Shown here: positions 44,267 through 51,889 of the stretch, piece after piece | How positions within the stretch are numbered: position 1 is the first letter of the stretch | Layout of the letters: each line of letters begins with the position of its first letter | DNA from: Hyunsoonleella ulvae | GTDB lineage: Bacteria > Bacteroidota > Bacteroidia > Flavobacteriales > Flavobacteriaceae | Assembly (NCBI RefSeq): GCF_016827605.1 | Contig: NZ_JAEPJQ010000006.1 | Span: 1 to 64,000, forward strand | DNA length: 64,000 bases | Direction of reading: 5' to 3' | Notes under the pieces: generated by a model | The model's database searches: none | Seen by the model: only the letters and a program-made list of their open reading frames with translations | What the model was told of the DNA's origin: nothing | Made by a program: the position numbers and the translations under genes

Positions 44267-44407
44267 GGACGTTACCCTCCTAAGGTCGGGTCGGGCTTTC
44301 CGCTATATCTTTTCTCGTGCCTCAAAAAGGATGCCGCTGCAATCCCTAACGCGGGCTAATCCGCATAAGTAAGTGTTTAGAAAATGGTAGAAGCATACTT
44401 GCTAATG
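44267..44407 (-). repeat. Dispersed structured element, copy B
   Basis: On the minus strand it carries the conserved upstream TTAGCAAG, a 40-nt insertion, CCCGCGTTAGGGATTG, CGGCATCC, GCGGAAAGCCCGACCCGA and the closing GGAGGGTAACGTCC. GCGTTA pairs with TAACGT (one G-U), keeping the stem seen in copies A and C despite sequence change. Confidence 0.7.
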
Positions 44408-44413
44408 TTTGCA

Positions 44414-44488
44414 TACCCCTTAATCCTCTTTTTTTAGAGGGGAAACTGAAGTGTTTCCCTCCTAAAAGGGAGGGATTGAGGGAGGTGT
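44414..44488 (+). repeat. R palindromic element, compact copy 3
   Basis: It starts TACCCCTTAATCCTC, has the core TAGAGGGGAAACTG shared with the copies at 57679 and 58201, and ends GGATTGAGGGAGGTGT. The ends are imperfect inverted repeats. The central spacer is much shorter than in the other two copies. Confidence 0.75.
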
Positions 44489-44559
44489 TTTTAAGTAAAG
44501 TTGCTCAGAATAAGAGTGTTCCCTTCCCAACTGGTAAGGGGGTAGGGAAAGGCTTTTTT

Positions 44560-45054
44560 TTATCGTCGGCTAAACTCAATAACTTCTAAATTATCAATTT
44601 TTTTACCATCAATTGTAAAACGTAACATTGTACGCACTTTGTGAAACCCATGTTTGCCAACCGCACCAGGATTCATATGTATAAGGTTTAGTTTTTTATC
44701 GGGCATTACCTTTAAAATATGCGAATGTCCACAAATAAATAACCGTGGTGGATTTAGTTTTATAGCTTCAAAAACTCGCATATTATATTTTGGAGGGTAG
44801 CCACCAATATGTGTCATCCAAACATCAACATCTTCGCACATAAAGCGGTTGTGTTCTGGAAACTCTGCTCGTATTTCTGCATCATCAATATTACCATATA
44901 CGCCACGTAACGGTTTTAAAGCCTTTATAGCGTCGGTAACTTTTAAATCGCCAATATCTCCAGCGTGCCATACTTCATCAGCCTGTTTTACATATTTTAG
45001 TATGTCATTGTCTATGTAACTGTGAGTATCAGAAAGGAGTAATATTTTCGTCAT
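44560..45054 (-). CDS. YfcE/MJ0936-type metallophosphoesterase
   Basis: 164 residues of the small calcineurin-type phosphodiesterase family. Motifs: LLLSDTHSY (DxH), WHAGDIGD (GD), GVYGNIDD (GN), and ICGHSHILKV (GHxH), with THIGGYPPKY in between. Family members hydrolyse bis-p-nitrophenyl phosphate in vitro and perhaps cyclic or modified nucleotides in vivo. Monocistronic, ending at the repeat island. Confidence 0.92.
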   Translation of the reverse strand: MTKILLLSDTHSYIDNDILKYVKQADEVWHAGDIGDLKVTDAIKALKPLRGVYGNIDDAEIRAEFPEHNRFMCEDVDVWMTHIGGYPPKYNMRVFEAIKLNPPRLFICGHSHILKVMPDKKLNLIHMNPGAVGKHGFHKVRTMLRFTIDGKKIDNLEVIEFSRR

Positions 45055-45213
45055 TTTAAAGTGCTTAATAAGTGTTACAAAGATTCAAAATTTAAATGAA
45101 GCATAGTATATTGATATATAATCTTCTTATAATTTTAAAAAAACACAAAGAGTTGTCTTTCAATATAAAAAAATGAAATATTTTTATAAATGTAGATAAG
45201 TCTTTATAAGACA

Positions 45214-46233
45214 ATGTATCTAATTTTCTGTATCTCTATATTAATGAAATACTTTTCAATACATCTATATCGTAAAATGCTCAATTGTGCCATTGGAGAG
45301 GGTATGTCTCGAGATGATTTTATGAATCTACCCACGCCTATTAATGCTATTGATGGATTACAAGTAATTTCAGCTGATGAATTTTTAGCATTACACGAAT
45401 TGTTAGATGATAAACTCGGCCCGGGATTTGGAGTAAGAGTAGGCCAGCAAATGAAAATAGAAGACTATGGCGTTTTAGGACTCTCATGGCGTACATGCTC
45501 TAGAGTTGGAGAGATTTTTGAACGTAGTGAGCGGTATTTTAAACTACTATCCAACACCTTTATGTGGCATGTGGAAGTAGAGGGAAACCTATCCCATGTA
45601 CATCTTAATAGAGAAGCCAAACGTCGTGGTATGGAATTATCTACAGAAGCAAGTTTGTCAGCCACTGTAGTAGTACTGCAAGCGATGTCTGAAAAAGATA
45701 TAGCACCAATTAAAGTGGCATTTAAACATGGACCTCCTAAAGATTTAACCAGTTATACAGCTGCTTTTAATTGTCCAATTGAGTTTTATGCACCACATTA
45801 CGCTATTACATATGAAACAGCAGACTTACAATTAAGAACCGCCAAAGCAGATAGTAGTATTAATAATTACTTATTAATGCAAGTTGACGAAAAAACCAAG
45901 GGGATTAAAATTCCAGGAAATAGATTCGTTCAGGATGTAGAAGCTCTTATTAAAGATGGGCTTCCAACAGGTATACCTAGTATTCAAAATATTAGCAGCC
46001 TCCTAGCTATGAGTAATAGAACACTTACCAGACGTTTAGCAGATGCAGGTGTTACATATCGCGATTTAATTAAAAAAACTCAAGAGCATATAGCTAAAAC
46101 ACTGCTGCAAGATCACAATAATAGTGTAGGCGAGATAGCCTTTTTAACGGGTTTTTCCGAACAGAGTGCTTTCAATCGCGCTTTTAAGAAATGGACAGAC
46201 CAAACCCCTTCAGAATTTAGAAGTAAACATTAA
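45214..46233 (+). CDS. AraC-family transcriptional regulator
   Basis: 339 residues from ATG 45214; a second in-frame ATG at 45244 may be the real start. The N-terminal two-thirds is an arabinose-binding-like (AraC_bd) domain found in OruR/ArgR-type regulators (MKIEDYGVLGLSWRTCSRVGE). The C-terminus has two helix-turn-helices, with NRTLTRRLADAGVTYRDLIK and the second-helix pattern VGEIAFLTGFSEQSAFNRAFKKW. It probably activates the operon starting 107 bp downstream, because repeat sites lie between them and a related site (TATAAGACAA) sits before its own start. Confidence 0.92.
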   Translation: MYLIFCISILMKYFSIHLYRKMLNCAIGEGMSRDDFMNLPTPINAIDGLQVISADEFLALHELLDDKLGPGFGVRVGQQMKIEDYGVLGLSWRTCSRVGEIFERSERYFKLLSNTFMWHVEVEGNLSHVHLNREAKRRGMELSTEASLSATVVVLQAMSEKDIAPIKVAFKHGPPKDLTSYTAAFNCPIEFYAPHYAITYETADLQLRTAKADSSINNYLLMQVDEKTKGIKIPGNRFVQDVEALIKDGLPTGIPSIQNISSLLAMSNRTLTRRLADAGVTYRDLIKKTQEHIAKTLLQDHNNSVGEIAFLTGFSEQSAFNRAFKKWTDQTPSEFRSKH

Positions 46234-46254
46234 AAAACTCACTTTGGCTTAAAA

Positions 46255-46283
46255 TGTCAAAAGGTTGTCTTATAGTGTCAAAA
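46255..46283 (+). promoter_or_regulatory. Candidate AraC operator: TGTCAAAA direct repeats
   Basis: TGTCAAAA begins at 46255 and 46276, 21 bp apart (two helical turns), the typical spacing of AraC half-sites. Between them lies TTGTCTTATA, whose reverse complement TATAAGACAA occurs just before the regulator ATG at 45214. The right half-site lies at the -33 position of the candidate promoter, as for class II activation. Confidence 0.5.
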
Positions 46284-46302
46284 ATCTAGTGTAAGCACTT
46301 CG

Positions 46303-46310
46303 CACCTTTG
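46303..46310 (+). promoter_or_regulatory. Candidate -7 element of the redox operon
   Basis: CACCTTTG differs from TAnnTTTG by one base, fitting an activator-dependent promoter. It lies 30 bp before the ATG at 46340. Confidence 0.4.
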
Positions 46311-46339
46311 TATCATCAAAACAATAACATTGTAAAAAG

Positions 46340-46699
46340 ATGATAACACTATTAAAATGGTTGCTAGTATTCATACTGTCCATTACAATCAAATCAAAAG
46401 ATTACAAACAAGACCGTGCTTATACGAACTACTTGGTAAAAACCAAACTAGATTCTACTTCAAACAACGCATTTTCAATTCTTGAAAACAAGTGCAATAT
46501 CTGCCATACAAAGCGCAATCGTAAACGTATTTTTACCGCTGAAAACATGAATGCTTTTAAGGATGCTATTTATAAGCAGGTGTTTATAAAACGACGCATG
46601 CCCAAAGGCAATAAAATAAAACTCAATAGTACAGAATATCAACAATTATTAACGTGGATTAGCACCACACAAAATGAAACTTATGGAAATAAAATTTAA
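46340..46699 (+). CDS. Small c-type heme protein
   Basis: 119 residues. An N-terminal hydrophobic segment (MITLLKWLLVFILSITI) acts as signal or anchor. A single heme-c site CNICH (C52, C55, H56) is present, and a candidate distal methionine is in RRMPKGN, the arrangement of small haem-binding domains in Bacteroidota. It likely accepts electrons in the periplasm. It is first in the AraC-controlled unit and overlaps the next gene by 26 bp. Confidence 0.78.
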   Translation: MITLLKWLLVFILSITIKSKDYKQDRAYTNYLVKTKLDSTSNNAFSILENKCNICHTKRNRKRIFTAENMNAFKDAIYKQVFIKRRMPKGNKIKLNSTEYQQLLTWISTTQNETYGNKI

Positions 46700-47177
46700 A
46701 CTCATCGTGTTAGTTTTAGGTGTACTGTTTACAGGACTAACTGCAGGACTTTGTTTTACATGGTCTAACGCCATAACACCAGGTATAGGAAGATTAGACG
46801 ATTTAAGCTTCTTAAAATCGTTTCAAGCCATGAATAGAGCAATTATAAACCCTCGTTTTCTCATAGTATTCTTTGCGCCAGTAGTACTATTATTTTTAAA
46901 TACTTACTTATACAGGAAAGCAAATACAACAACTTTTTGGCTATTTCTTAGTGCAGCAGTTATATTTTTTATTGGTGTGGGGCTTATAACGGTATTTAAA
47001 AATGTACCACTGAATACTATTTTAGAAAACGCGGTATTAGAAGATTTATCATCTATAGAAGTAAAGCGCTTAAGAGAAACATTTGAAAGTCCTTGGAACT
47101 TTTGGCACATGATACGTACAATAACCTCTTTCACAGCATTTACATTATTACTAGTAGGTATACTTTATAACAAATAA
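46674..47177 (+). CDS. DUF1772 (anthrone oxygenase-like) membrane protein
   Basis: 167 residues with four transmembrane helices (LIVLVLGVLFTGLTAGLCF; FLIVFFAPVVLLFL; TFWLFLSAAVIFFIGVGLITV; FTAFTLLLVGILY). The internal motif NVPLNTIL and the block WNFWHMIRT are DUF1772 features. Fungal members are anthrone oxygenases. ATG 46683 is an alternative start, 9 bp later, which would shorten the overlap with the cytochrome gene. Together with the NmrA-like gene it suggests a quinone or aromatic redox response (inference). Confidence 0.85.
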   Translation: MKLMEIKFKLIVLVLGVLFTGLTAGLCFTWSNAITPGIGRLDDLSFLKSFQAMNRAIINPRFLIVFFAPVVLLFLNTYLYRKANTTTFWLFLSAAVIFFIGVGLITVFKNVPLNTILENAVLEDLSSIEVKRLRETFESPWNFWHMIRTITSFTAFTLLLVGILYNK

Positions 47178-47202
47178 ATAAACATTATTAAAAACAAATA
47201 TT

Positions 47203-47604
47203 ATGAAACTATTAAGAGCAATTACTATCGGCACAATTATTTGGGGTTTTGGTGTGAGCTTGTTCAACCTATCTTTTTATATCCCAATATTAGAAGATGC
47301 ACAACAACAGGCTAATATGGTTTTGTTTCTTATGGTTATGCCTCTGGTTTGGTATGGCGCAAGATTTTATTACCGAAAAGACAAACACACTCATGGGTAT
47401 TGGGTAGGACAAGCCTTTTTCTTAACAGCAATGGTTTTAGATGCTGTAATTACCGTACTGGTATTTATAATACCCAATGGTGGTAGTTACTATGAGTTTT
47501 TTACCGATTTAGGGTTTTGGATTATAGGGGTAGAATTTATAACCATTACTGTATTGTATTGGTATACCAAAATCTATGTAAGAACACTAAAAGCAATTAA
47601 CTGA
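47203..47604 (+). CDS. Hypothetical four-helix membrane protein
   Basis: 133 residues, nearly all hydrophobic: AITIGTIIWGFGVSLFNLSF, VLFLMVMPLVWYGARFYY, GQAFFLTAMVLDAVITVLVF and IGVEFITITVLYWYTKIYV. It resembles the DUF5367 group of small membrane proteins, though not firmly. It has no catalytic signature. It is in the operon after DUF1772 (25 bp), and its leader shares a 20-nt string (AAAACAAATATTATGAAACx type) with the leader of the next gene. Confidence 0.72.
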   Translation: MKLLRAITIGTIIWGFGVSLFNLSFYIPILEDAQQQANMVLFLMVMPLVWYGARFYYRKDKHTHGYWVGQAFFLTAMVLDAVITVLVFIIPNGGSYYEFFTDLGFWIIGVEFITITVLYWYTKIYVRTLKAIN

Positions 47605-47648
47605 TTTTTAAACACAATACATATATAGAAACATTAAAAACAAATATT

Positions 47649-48485
47649 ATGAAACAGAACATTTTAGTCATCGGAGGTACTGGTAAGACTGGTCGCCGAG
47701 TAGCAGAAAATTTAACTCAATTAGGCCATAACGTTAGAGTTGTAGGTCGCAAAACAAACCCTGTATTCGATTGGGAAAATCCAGATACTTATGATGCAGT
47801 ATTAAAGGATATGGATAGAGCTTATATTGTGTATTATCCAGATTTAGCAGTGCCAGGATCTAGAGACGCAATTACTACATTAACAGAAAAAGCTTTAAAA
47901 GCAGGCTTAGAAAAAGTGGTATTACTTTCGGGTAAAGGCGAAACAGAAGCTGAAGCCTGTGAAGACATAGTAGCAAACTCAGGGTTAAATTATACGTTGG
48001 TTAGAGCCTCATGGTTTAATCAAAACTTTAGTGAAGGTGCATTTTTAGAATTTGTATTAAACGGTGTGGTAGCATTACCAATGCCAGAAGCTAAAATTCC
48101 ATTTGTGGATGCTAATGATATCGCAGATGTGGTAACCAAAGTTTTAACAGATGATACCTATAACAGTAAAACCATAACGGTTACAGGCCCTAAAAAACGC
48201 ACCTTTGAAGAATTGGTAACTATCATGGCAAAAGCGAGTGGGAGACAGATACAATATGTGCCAATTTCTATAGAAGCCTTTAAGGATGGTATGCGAGAAG
48301 CAGGCCTGCCAGATTCTTATGTTTGGTTATTTGGCTATCTGTTTAAAGAAGTGCTAGGTAACCCAGAAAACCAAGAGGTATCTCATGATGTGGAGCGTGT
48401 TTTAGGACGACCTGCTATTGATTTTGAAACCTATGCTGAAAACACAGCTGAAACAGGTATTTGGGATACGGTGGTTGCTATGTAG
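47649..48485 (+). CDS. NmrA-like NAD(P)H-binding protein
   Basis: 278 residues of the atypical short-chain dehydrogenase class. The Rossmann motif is ILVIGGTGKTGRRVAENL. No YxxxK catalytic pair is evident, as in NmrA sensors and in ergot-alkaloid-type reductases. IPFVDANDIADVVTKVL and GPKKRTFEELVTIMA are family features. It may be a quinone- or NADPH-responsive reductase. It is last in the AraC-linked unit. Confidence 0.85.
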   Translation: MKQNILVIGGTGKTGRRVAENLTQLGHNVRVVGRKTNPVFDWENPDTYDAVLKDMDRAYIVYYPDLAVPGSRDAITTLTEKALKAGLEKVVLLSGKGETEAEACEDIVANSGLNYTLVRASWFNQNFSEGAFLEFVLNGVVALPMPEAKIPFVDANDIADVVTKVLTDDTYNSKTITVTGPKKRTFEELVTIMAKASGRQIQYVPISIEAFKDGMREAGLPDSYVWLFGYLFKEVLGNPENQEVSHDVERVLGRPAIDFETYAENTAETGIWDTVVAM

Positions 48486-48650
48486 AATTACAGTATAAAA
48501 TTTGAGTGAAAAGGCTAGTTCAATGGTGTTGGGTTAGTCTTTTTGTTTTGAAATGATATTGTCGATGTAACTTTGGGTGCCGAAAAGTAACAATATTTAT
48601 GTTATATTTAATTAGAAAACAGTATTGGAAGAGTCGTAAATTCTAGAGTT

Positions 48651-48693
48651 AAATTTTCATGAACTAATTTTGGTTTCTAGTTTATGAAAATTT
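48651..48693. repeat. Long hairpin after the redox operon
   Basis: AAATTTTCATGAACTA (48651-48666) pairs with TAGTTTATGAAAATTT (48678-48693), 15 Watson-Crick pairs and one G-T, and a T-run follows. It may act as terminator, though it lies 166 bp past the stop. The remaining 48486-48776 region holds nothing else I can identify. Confidence 0.6.
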
Positions 48694-48776
48694 TTGGCTG
48701 CTATAGCTTAAGCTACTCTAAAAGTGATTAATAGGAGATATACCTAAAAATTTAAAAAATAATTTAGAGACAAATA

Positions 48777-50522
48777 ATGAGACAAATAAGACTTCTATTT
48801 ATAACTTTTTTATTTCTTGTGTTATCGTGCAATAGTCAAAAAAAAAGGAATATTTCCGATAAAGAATTGGAAGAACTCTTCGAAAGAGAAAAGAAAAATG
48901 AAGAGCGAGCTAAATATGGTGGGAGCAATTCAAAAATTGAAATAATTACAAATTCTGATGAACTTCAAAGTCTTAAAAGTTACATATCTGAAAAAAACTC
49001 TGAAAGAAGAAAAAAAGCGTTAGCTGAAAGTCAAAGTAAAACATTACCTGAAAGGTATAAGGCAGGAGATAAATCTGTTGTTCCACTAATTATAAAAACC
49101 TTAAAAAGTCAAGATTCTCAGGCAAAGAAAGAGATATATCTTAATTTAAGTAGAAGGTATGATGAATCAGATCAGTATCAAATAGTCGAACCCGAATTAA
49201 TAAAAATAATTTTGAACAATATTTCTAAACCAGAAGATGAAAAAGCAGTAATTCAATTGTCTGGTTTTATGGGTTTAAAAGGATATCCTGAAGTCTTTGA
49301 AGAACAATTACTTTTAAAAAAATCAAAGGATAAAAATAGATTGATATATTGGCTTGGTAAGGAAGGGAAGAGTTTGAAAACATTGGAATATATTGAAAAA
49401 CTGATATTTGATGACTATTTCGATTTTGAAGAAAATGACTATGTTATGTCTGGTTTAGTTGGTTTTGCTAAGAACGGGACACTGGAGACTAAATCAAAAG
49501 CTTTTGAAATTGCATTATCAATATACAATCAAGAACTTATTCCCAGAGAAAAATTTGAAGAAATGAAAACCTCTTGGTCTTCTACAAATCCTGCGATTGG
49601 CCTAACTGAAATATTACTTGAATCGACTAACAAAAAACTCATACCAATCGCAAAAAGATTCATTAAGAATGAAGTTAGAGAAGAAAAAGCATTAATTGCT
49701 CTAATAAAACTTGAAGGTAAAACTCATAAAGAATTAGTCTATAAATTTCTCAGAAATAAAGATAAGTTTTTTGATGCTTTACAACCAGCGGCTGAACTGT
49801 TTAAAATTTCGAAAAGTCAGAATTTAGTAAAGACAATATTAACAGAGTTTGAGGGAAGAGAAGTACATGATGACTATTCAATAGAAAGGATTGTTTCAAC
49901 CTTAGTTTCTATGGATGCTACTGAATATTTTTCTGAACTTGATAATATCATTGAAAATAAGCTATTAGTTGAGTCTATTTTGAAACAGTATGATTTGACC
50001 AAAGGCTCAATTGAAACAGTTGCCAATGATTTATATAAGTTTGGAATTATTTCAGATCCTATTTCTAACAAAATTATTGAAAAGGCAAAAAAACTATCTA
50101 ATACTGAAGATTCTATTGATTATGCTTATGATCTTTTATCAGTTTCTAATTTGTATCTATGGTTTGATGCAGAGCCAGGAATTCTACCTGTAGACTATGA
50201 TGATTTAATTCTTAAATTTATAAAAAATAGTAATGGGAAACTAAATGAAATTGATGTATGGATGGATGCGGATGTAGATAAAAGTCACAACATTAATTAC
50301 AAAATTTATGTTTCTGCAAATGATAGAGTGTACATTATTTATCCCGAAGATATTGGAGATTGGTATGATGTTGAGGTTGTATTGAATTTGATGAACACTA
50401 TTGCAAAAGATGCAAATCTTGTGGAACGGTATGTTTTTATTGATACTGGAGATCAAACCGTTCAAACTCTTTTTGGGCCTGAGGATAAAGTGAATCAATT
50501 TATTGAAAAGTACAATTTGTAA
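48777..50522 (+). CDS. Large hypothetical lipoprotein with HEAT-like helices
   Basis: 581 residues. The type II signal peptide is short (LLFITFLFLVLSCNSQ, lipobox Cys about 19). A charged segment of Lys/Glu/Arg (residues 22-70) precedes a long alpha-helical region with repeated hydrophobic pairs spaced about 35-40 residues (RYKAGDKSVVPLIIKTLKSQ; NGTLETKSKAFEIALSI), resembling HEAT or armadillo repeats. The C-terminal about 80 residues are beta-rich. No family recognised. It is followed by two smaller genes on the same strand that may form one unit. Confidence 0.7.
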   Translation: MRQIRLLFITFLFLVLSCNSQKKRNISDKELEELFEREKKNEERAKYGGSNSKIEIITNSDELQSLKSYISEKNSERRKKALAESQSKTLPERYKAGDKSVVPLIIKTLKSQDSQAKKEIYLNLSRRYDESDQYQIVEPELIKIILNNISKPEDEKAVIQLSGFMGLKGYPEVFEEQLLLKKSKDKNRLIYWLGKEGKSLKTLEYIEKLIFDDYFDFEENDYVMSGLVGFAKNGTLETKSKAFEIALSIYNQELIPREKFEEMKTSWSSTNPAIGLTEILLESTNKKLIPIAKRFIKNEVREEKALIALIKLEGKTHKELVYKFLRNKDKFFDALQPAAELFKISKSQNLVKTILTEFEGREVHDDYSIERIVSTLVSMDATEYFSELDNIIENKLLVESILKQYDLTKGSIETVANDLYKFGIISDPISNKIIEKAKKLSNTEDSIDYAYDLLSVSNLYLWFDAEPGILPVDYDDLILKFIKNSNGKLNEIDVWMDADVDKSHNINYKIYVSANDRVYIIYPEDIGDWYDVEVVLNLMNTIAKDANLVERYVFIDTGDQTVQTLFGPEDKVNQFIEKYNL

Positions 50523-50575
50523 ATTCAGATGCTTTACGGAGTTTGAAATTTCTCATTGCAGGGAATCTTTAATGA

Positions 50576-51130
50576 ATGAAAGTAATAAAAAACATTTTCA
50601 AACTATTCAAAAAGAAATCTACAAATAATATTTCATGGATGACTGATGAAGTCACTGAAAGAATCGCAAAAAGAGACAAAATTGTTAGAGATGGAGATGT
50701 TGAAGGTTTATTTTTATTGAATGATAGGTCTGATTTTTCTGTTGGATTGCATGAAATTCTTATGAAGCAGTATAATAAAAATGCTCAGTCTTTAAATACT
50801 GTACAATTAAATTTATTTCTTTGTATGCATATAGAAAATGCCGGGCAAGCAGATCATATCCTTAGTTTTTTACAAGAATGTTTTCCAGAGTACCAAGAGC
50901 AAGTGGTAACGTCTTTTAATGAAATTGGAGCAATTAAATCGGCAGAAATTATAAAACAAGCTATAGAATTACTCCCTGAGGATGGAAGTTGGTTTTTCGA
51001 AACTTCAAATGAAGATTCAGAAAAACTAATGGAAAAATTGGATAGTGAATTCTCGGATTATCCTGATGGTTTTATGAAAGACTTATATTTTAAATATGCC
51101 TCTAAAAACAGGAGTAAATTTATTTTCTAA
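50576..51130 (+). CDS. DMP19-like (DUF4375) protein
   Basis: 184 residues, no signal peptide. The middle has the DMP19/DUF4375 pattern: MHIENAGQADHILSFLQ, then an acid/aromatic run, and FNEIGAIKSAEIIKQAIELLP, which fits the family feature of an Asn-Gly-Gly-like segment and IGA-x-x-a-x-i-l-x-x-A-i. Such proteins often occur in arrays of immunity or polymorphic-toxin accessory genes. The basic N-terminus (KNIFKLFKKKSTNN) is unusual. It lies 53 bp after the HEAT-like gene and 15 bp before the TPR gene. Function unknown. Confidence 0.65.
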   Translation: MKVIKNIFKLFKKKSTNNISWMTDEVTERIAKRDKIVRDGDVEGLFLLNDRSDFSVGLHEILMKQYNKNAQSLNTVQLNLFLCMHIENAGQADHILSFLQECFPEYQEQVVTSFNEIGAIKSAEIIKQAIELLPEDGSWFFETSNEDSEKLMEKLDSEFSDYPDGFMKDLYFKYASKNRSKFIF

Positions 51131-51145
51131 AAAGATAGAACAGAG

Positions 51146-51634
51146 ATGCACAAACTTTTTATAATAATTGCATTCATTTTTTCACTAAGTGTCTATGGAC
51201 AAAATGAAATTGAGTTAGACGATAAAACGTATTCCAAAATTGAAAAACTTTCAAAAAAGGGAGATAAATATGTCGAAATAGGTAATTACAAAAAAGCTTT
51301 GGAGAAATATTGGGAAGCTTATAATTTAATCCCAGAACCCAAAACTGAGTGGGAAACCACCACTTGGTTGTTAGTAGCGATTGGTGATGCTAACTTCTTG
51401 AGTTCGGATTTTAAAGATGGTGCTGATAATTTTAGAAGTGCAATGAATTGTCCGGGTGGAATAGGAAATCCTTTTTTACATTTAAGATTAGGGCAATGCC
51501 AATACGAAAATGGAAATTTACAAAAGGCTGCTGATGAATTAACTAAAGCTTATGCTATGGCTGGAGAGGAAATTTTTGAAGATGAGGATTCTAAATACTT
51601 TGAGTTTTTAAAAACTAAGATAGAAGTTGATTAA
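51146..51634 (+). CDS. TPR-containing secreted protein
   Basis: 162 residues with a signal peptide (LFIIIAFIFSLSVYGQ). Tetratricopeptide-like motifs are visible: KKGDKYVEIGNYKKALEKYWEAY and LRLGQCQYENGNLQKAADELTKAY. The ending GEEIFEDEDSKYFEFLKTKI recurs in short TPR proteins that accompany DMP19- or SUKH-type immunity genes in other bacteria (from memory). No toxin gene is in view. Confidence 0.75.
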   Translation: MHKLFIIIAFIFSLSVYGQNEIELDDKTYSKIEKLSKKGDKYVEIGNYKKALEKYWEAYNLIPEPKTEWETTTWLLVAIGDANFLSSDFKDGADNFRSAMNCPGGIGNPFLHLRLGQCQYENGNLQKAADELTKAYAMAGEEIFEDEDSKYFEFLKTKIEVD

Positions 51635-51650
51635 GCAGATTTAACGATAA

Positions 51651-51749
51651 GTTAGCAAACACACCCGCGTTAAGGATTGAACGGCATGTTGGAGCTCCTC
51701 GCAGAGAGCGACTAGTGAAAGCCTGACCCGACCTTAGGAGGGTAACGCC
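51651..51749 (+). repeat. Dispersed structured element, copy C
   Basis: It begins GTTAGCAAACACACCCGCGT and closes with CCTTAGGAGGGTAACGCC. GCGTTA (51667-51672) pairs exactly with TAACGC (51743-51748), and GCTC/GAGC makes an inner stem. It shares TTAGCAA, CCGCGTTA, GGATTGA, GGCAT, GAGCGACT, GAAAGCCTGACCCGA with copy A. It lies 16 bp after the TPR gene and before the truA promoter. Confidence 0.75.
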
Positions 51750-51803
51750 CACTTTTTAATATTTAATTAAGACAACACGCTTTATCACAACTATAAATCT
51801 CTC

Positions 51804-51811
51804 TATCTTTG
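51804..51811 (+). promoter_or_regulatory. Candidate -7 element for truA
   Basis: TATCTTTG matches TAnnTTTG, with TTTATCAC 20 bp upstream near the -33 position. It lies 79 bp before the truA start, leaving a leader that contains the palindrome at 51838-51864. Confidence 0.45.
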
Positions 51812-51837
51812 CAGCTTTAGAAAAGTGACACTTTTTT

Positions 51838-51864
51838 GTCATTCTGAACTTGTTTCAGAATCTC
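51838..51864 (+). repeat. Dispersed palindromic repeat in the truA leader
   Basis: GTCATTCTGAACTTGTTTC then AGAATCTC. Arms ATTCTGAA and TTCAGAAT (51841-51848 with 51854-51861) are complementary. Nearly identical to the minus-strand copy within rnpB. Confidence 0.75.
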
Positions 51865-51889
51865 AACATCAATTATATATTATTGTGTT

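Larger units (their letters stand above)
44010..44559. other. Repeat-dense intergenic island
   Basis: 550 bp without a gene. In order it holds a terminator (44039-44066), a GC-rich hairpin ATCCCGC/GCGGGAT (44125-44144), a lone arm of the R element (44151-44197), a hairpin GATGCT/AGCATC (44235-44253), structured element copy B (44267-44407), R element copy 3 (44414-44488) and a final C/G-rich hairpin region with a T-tract (44520-44560). Confidence 0.75.
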
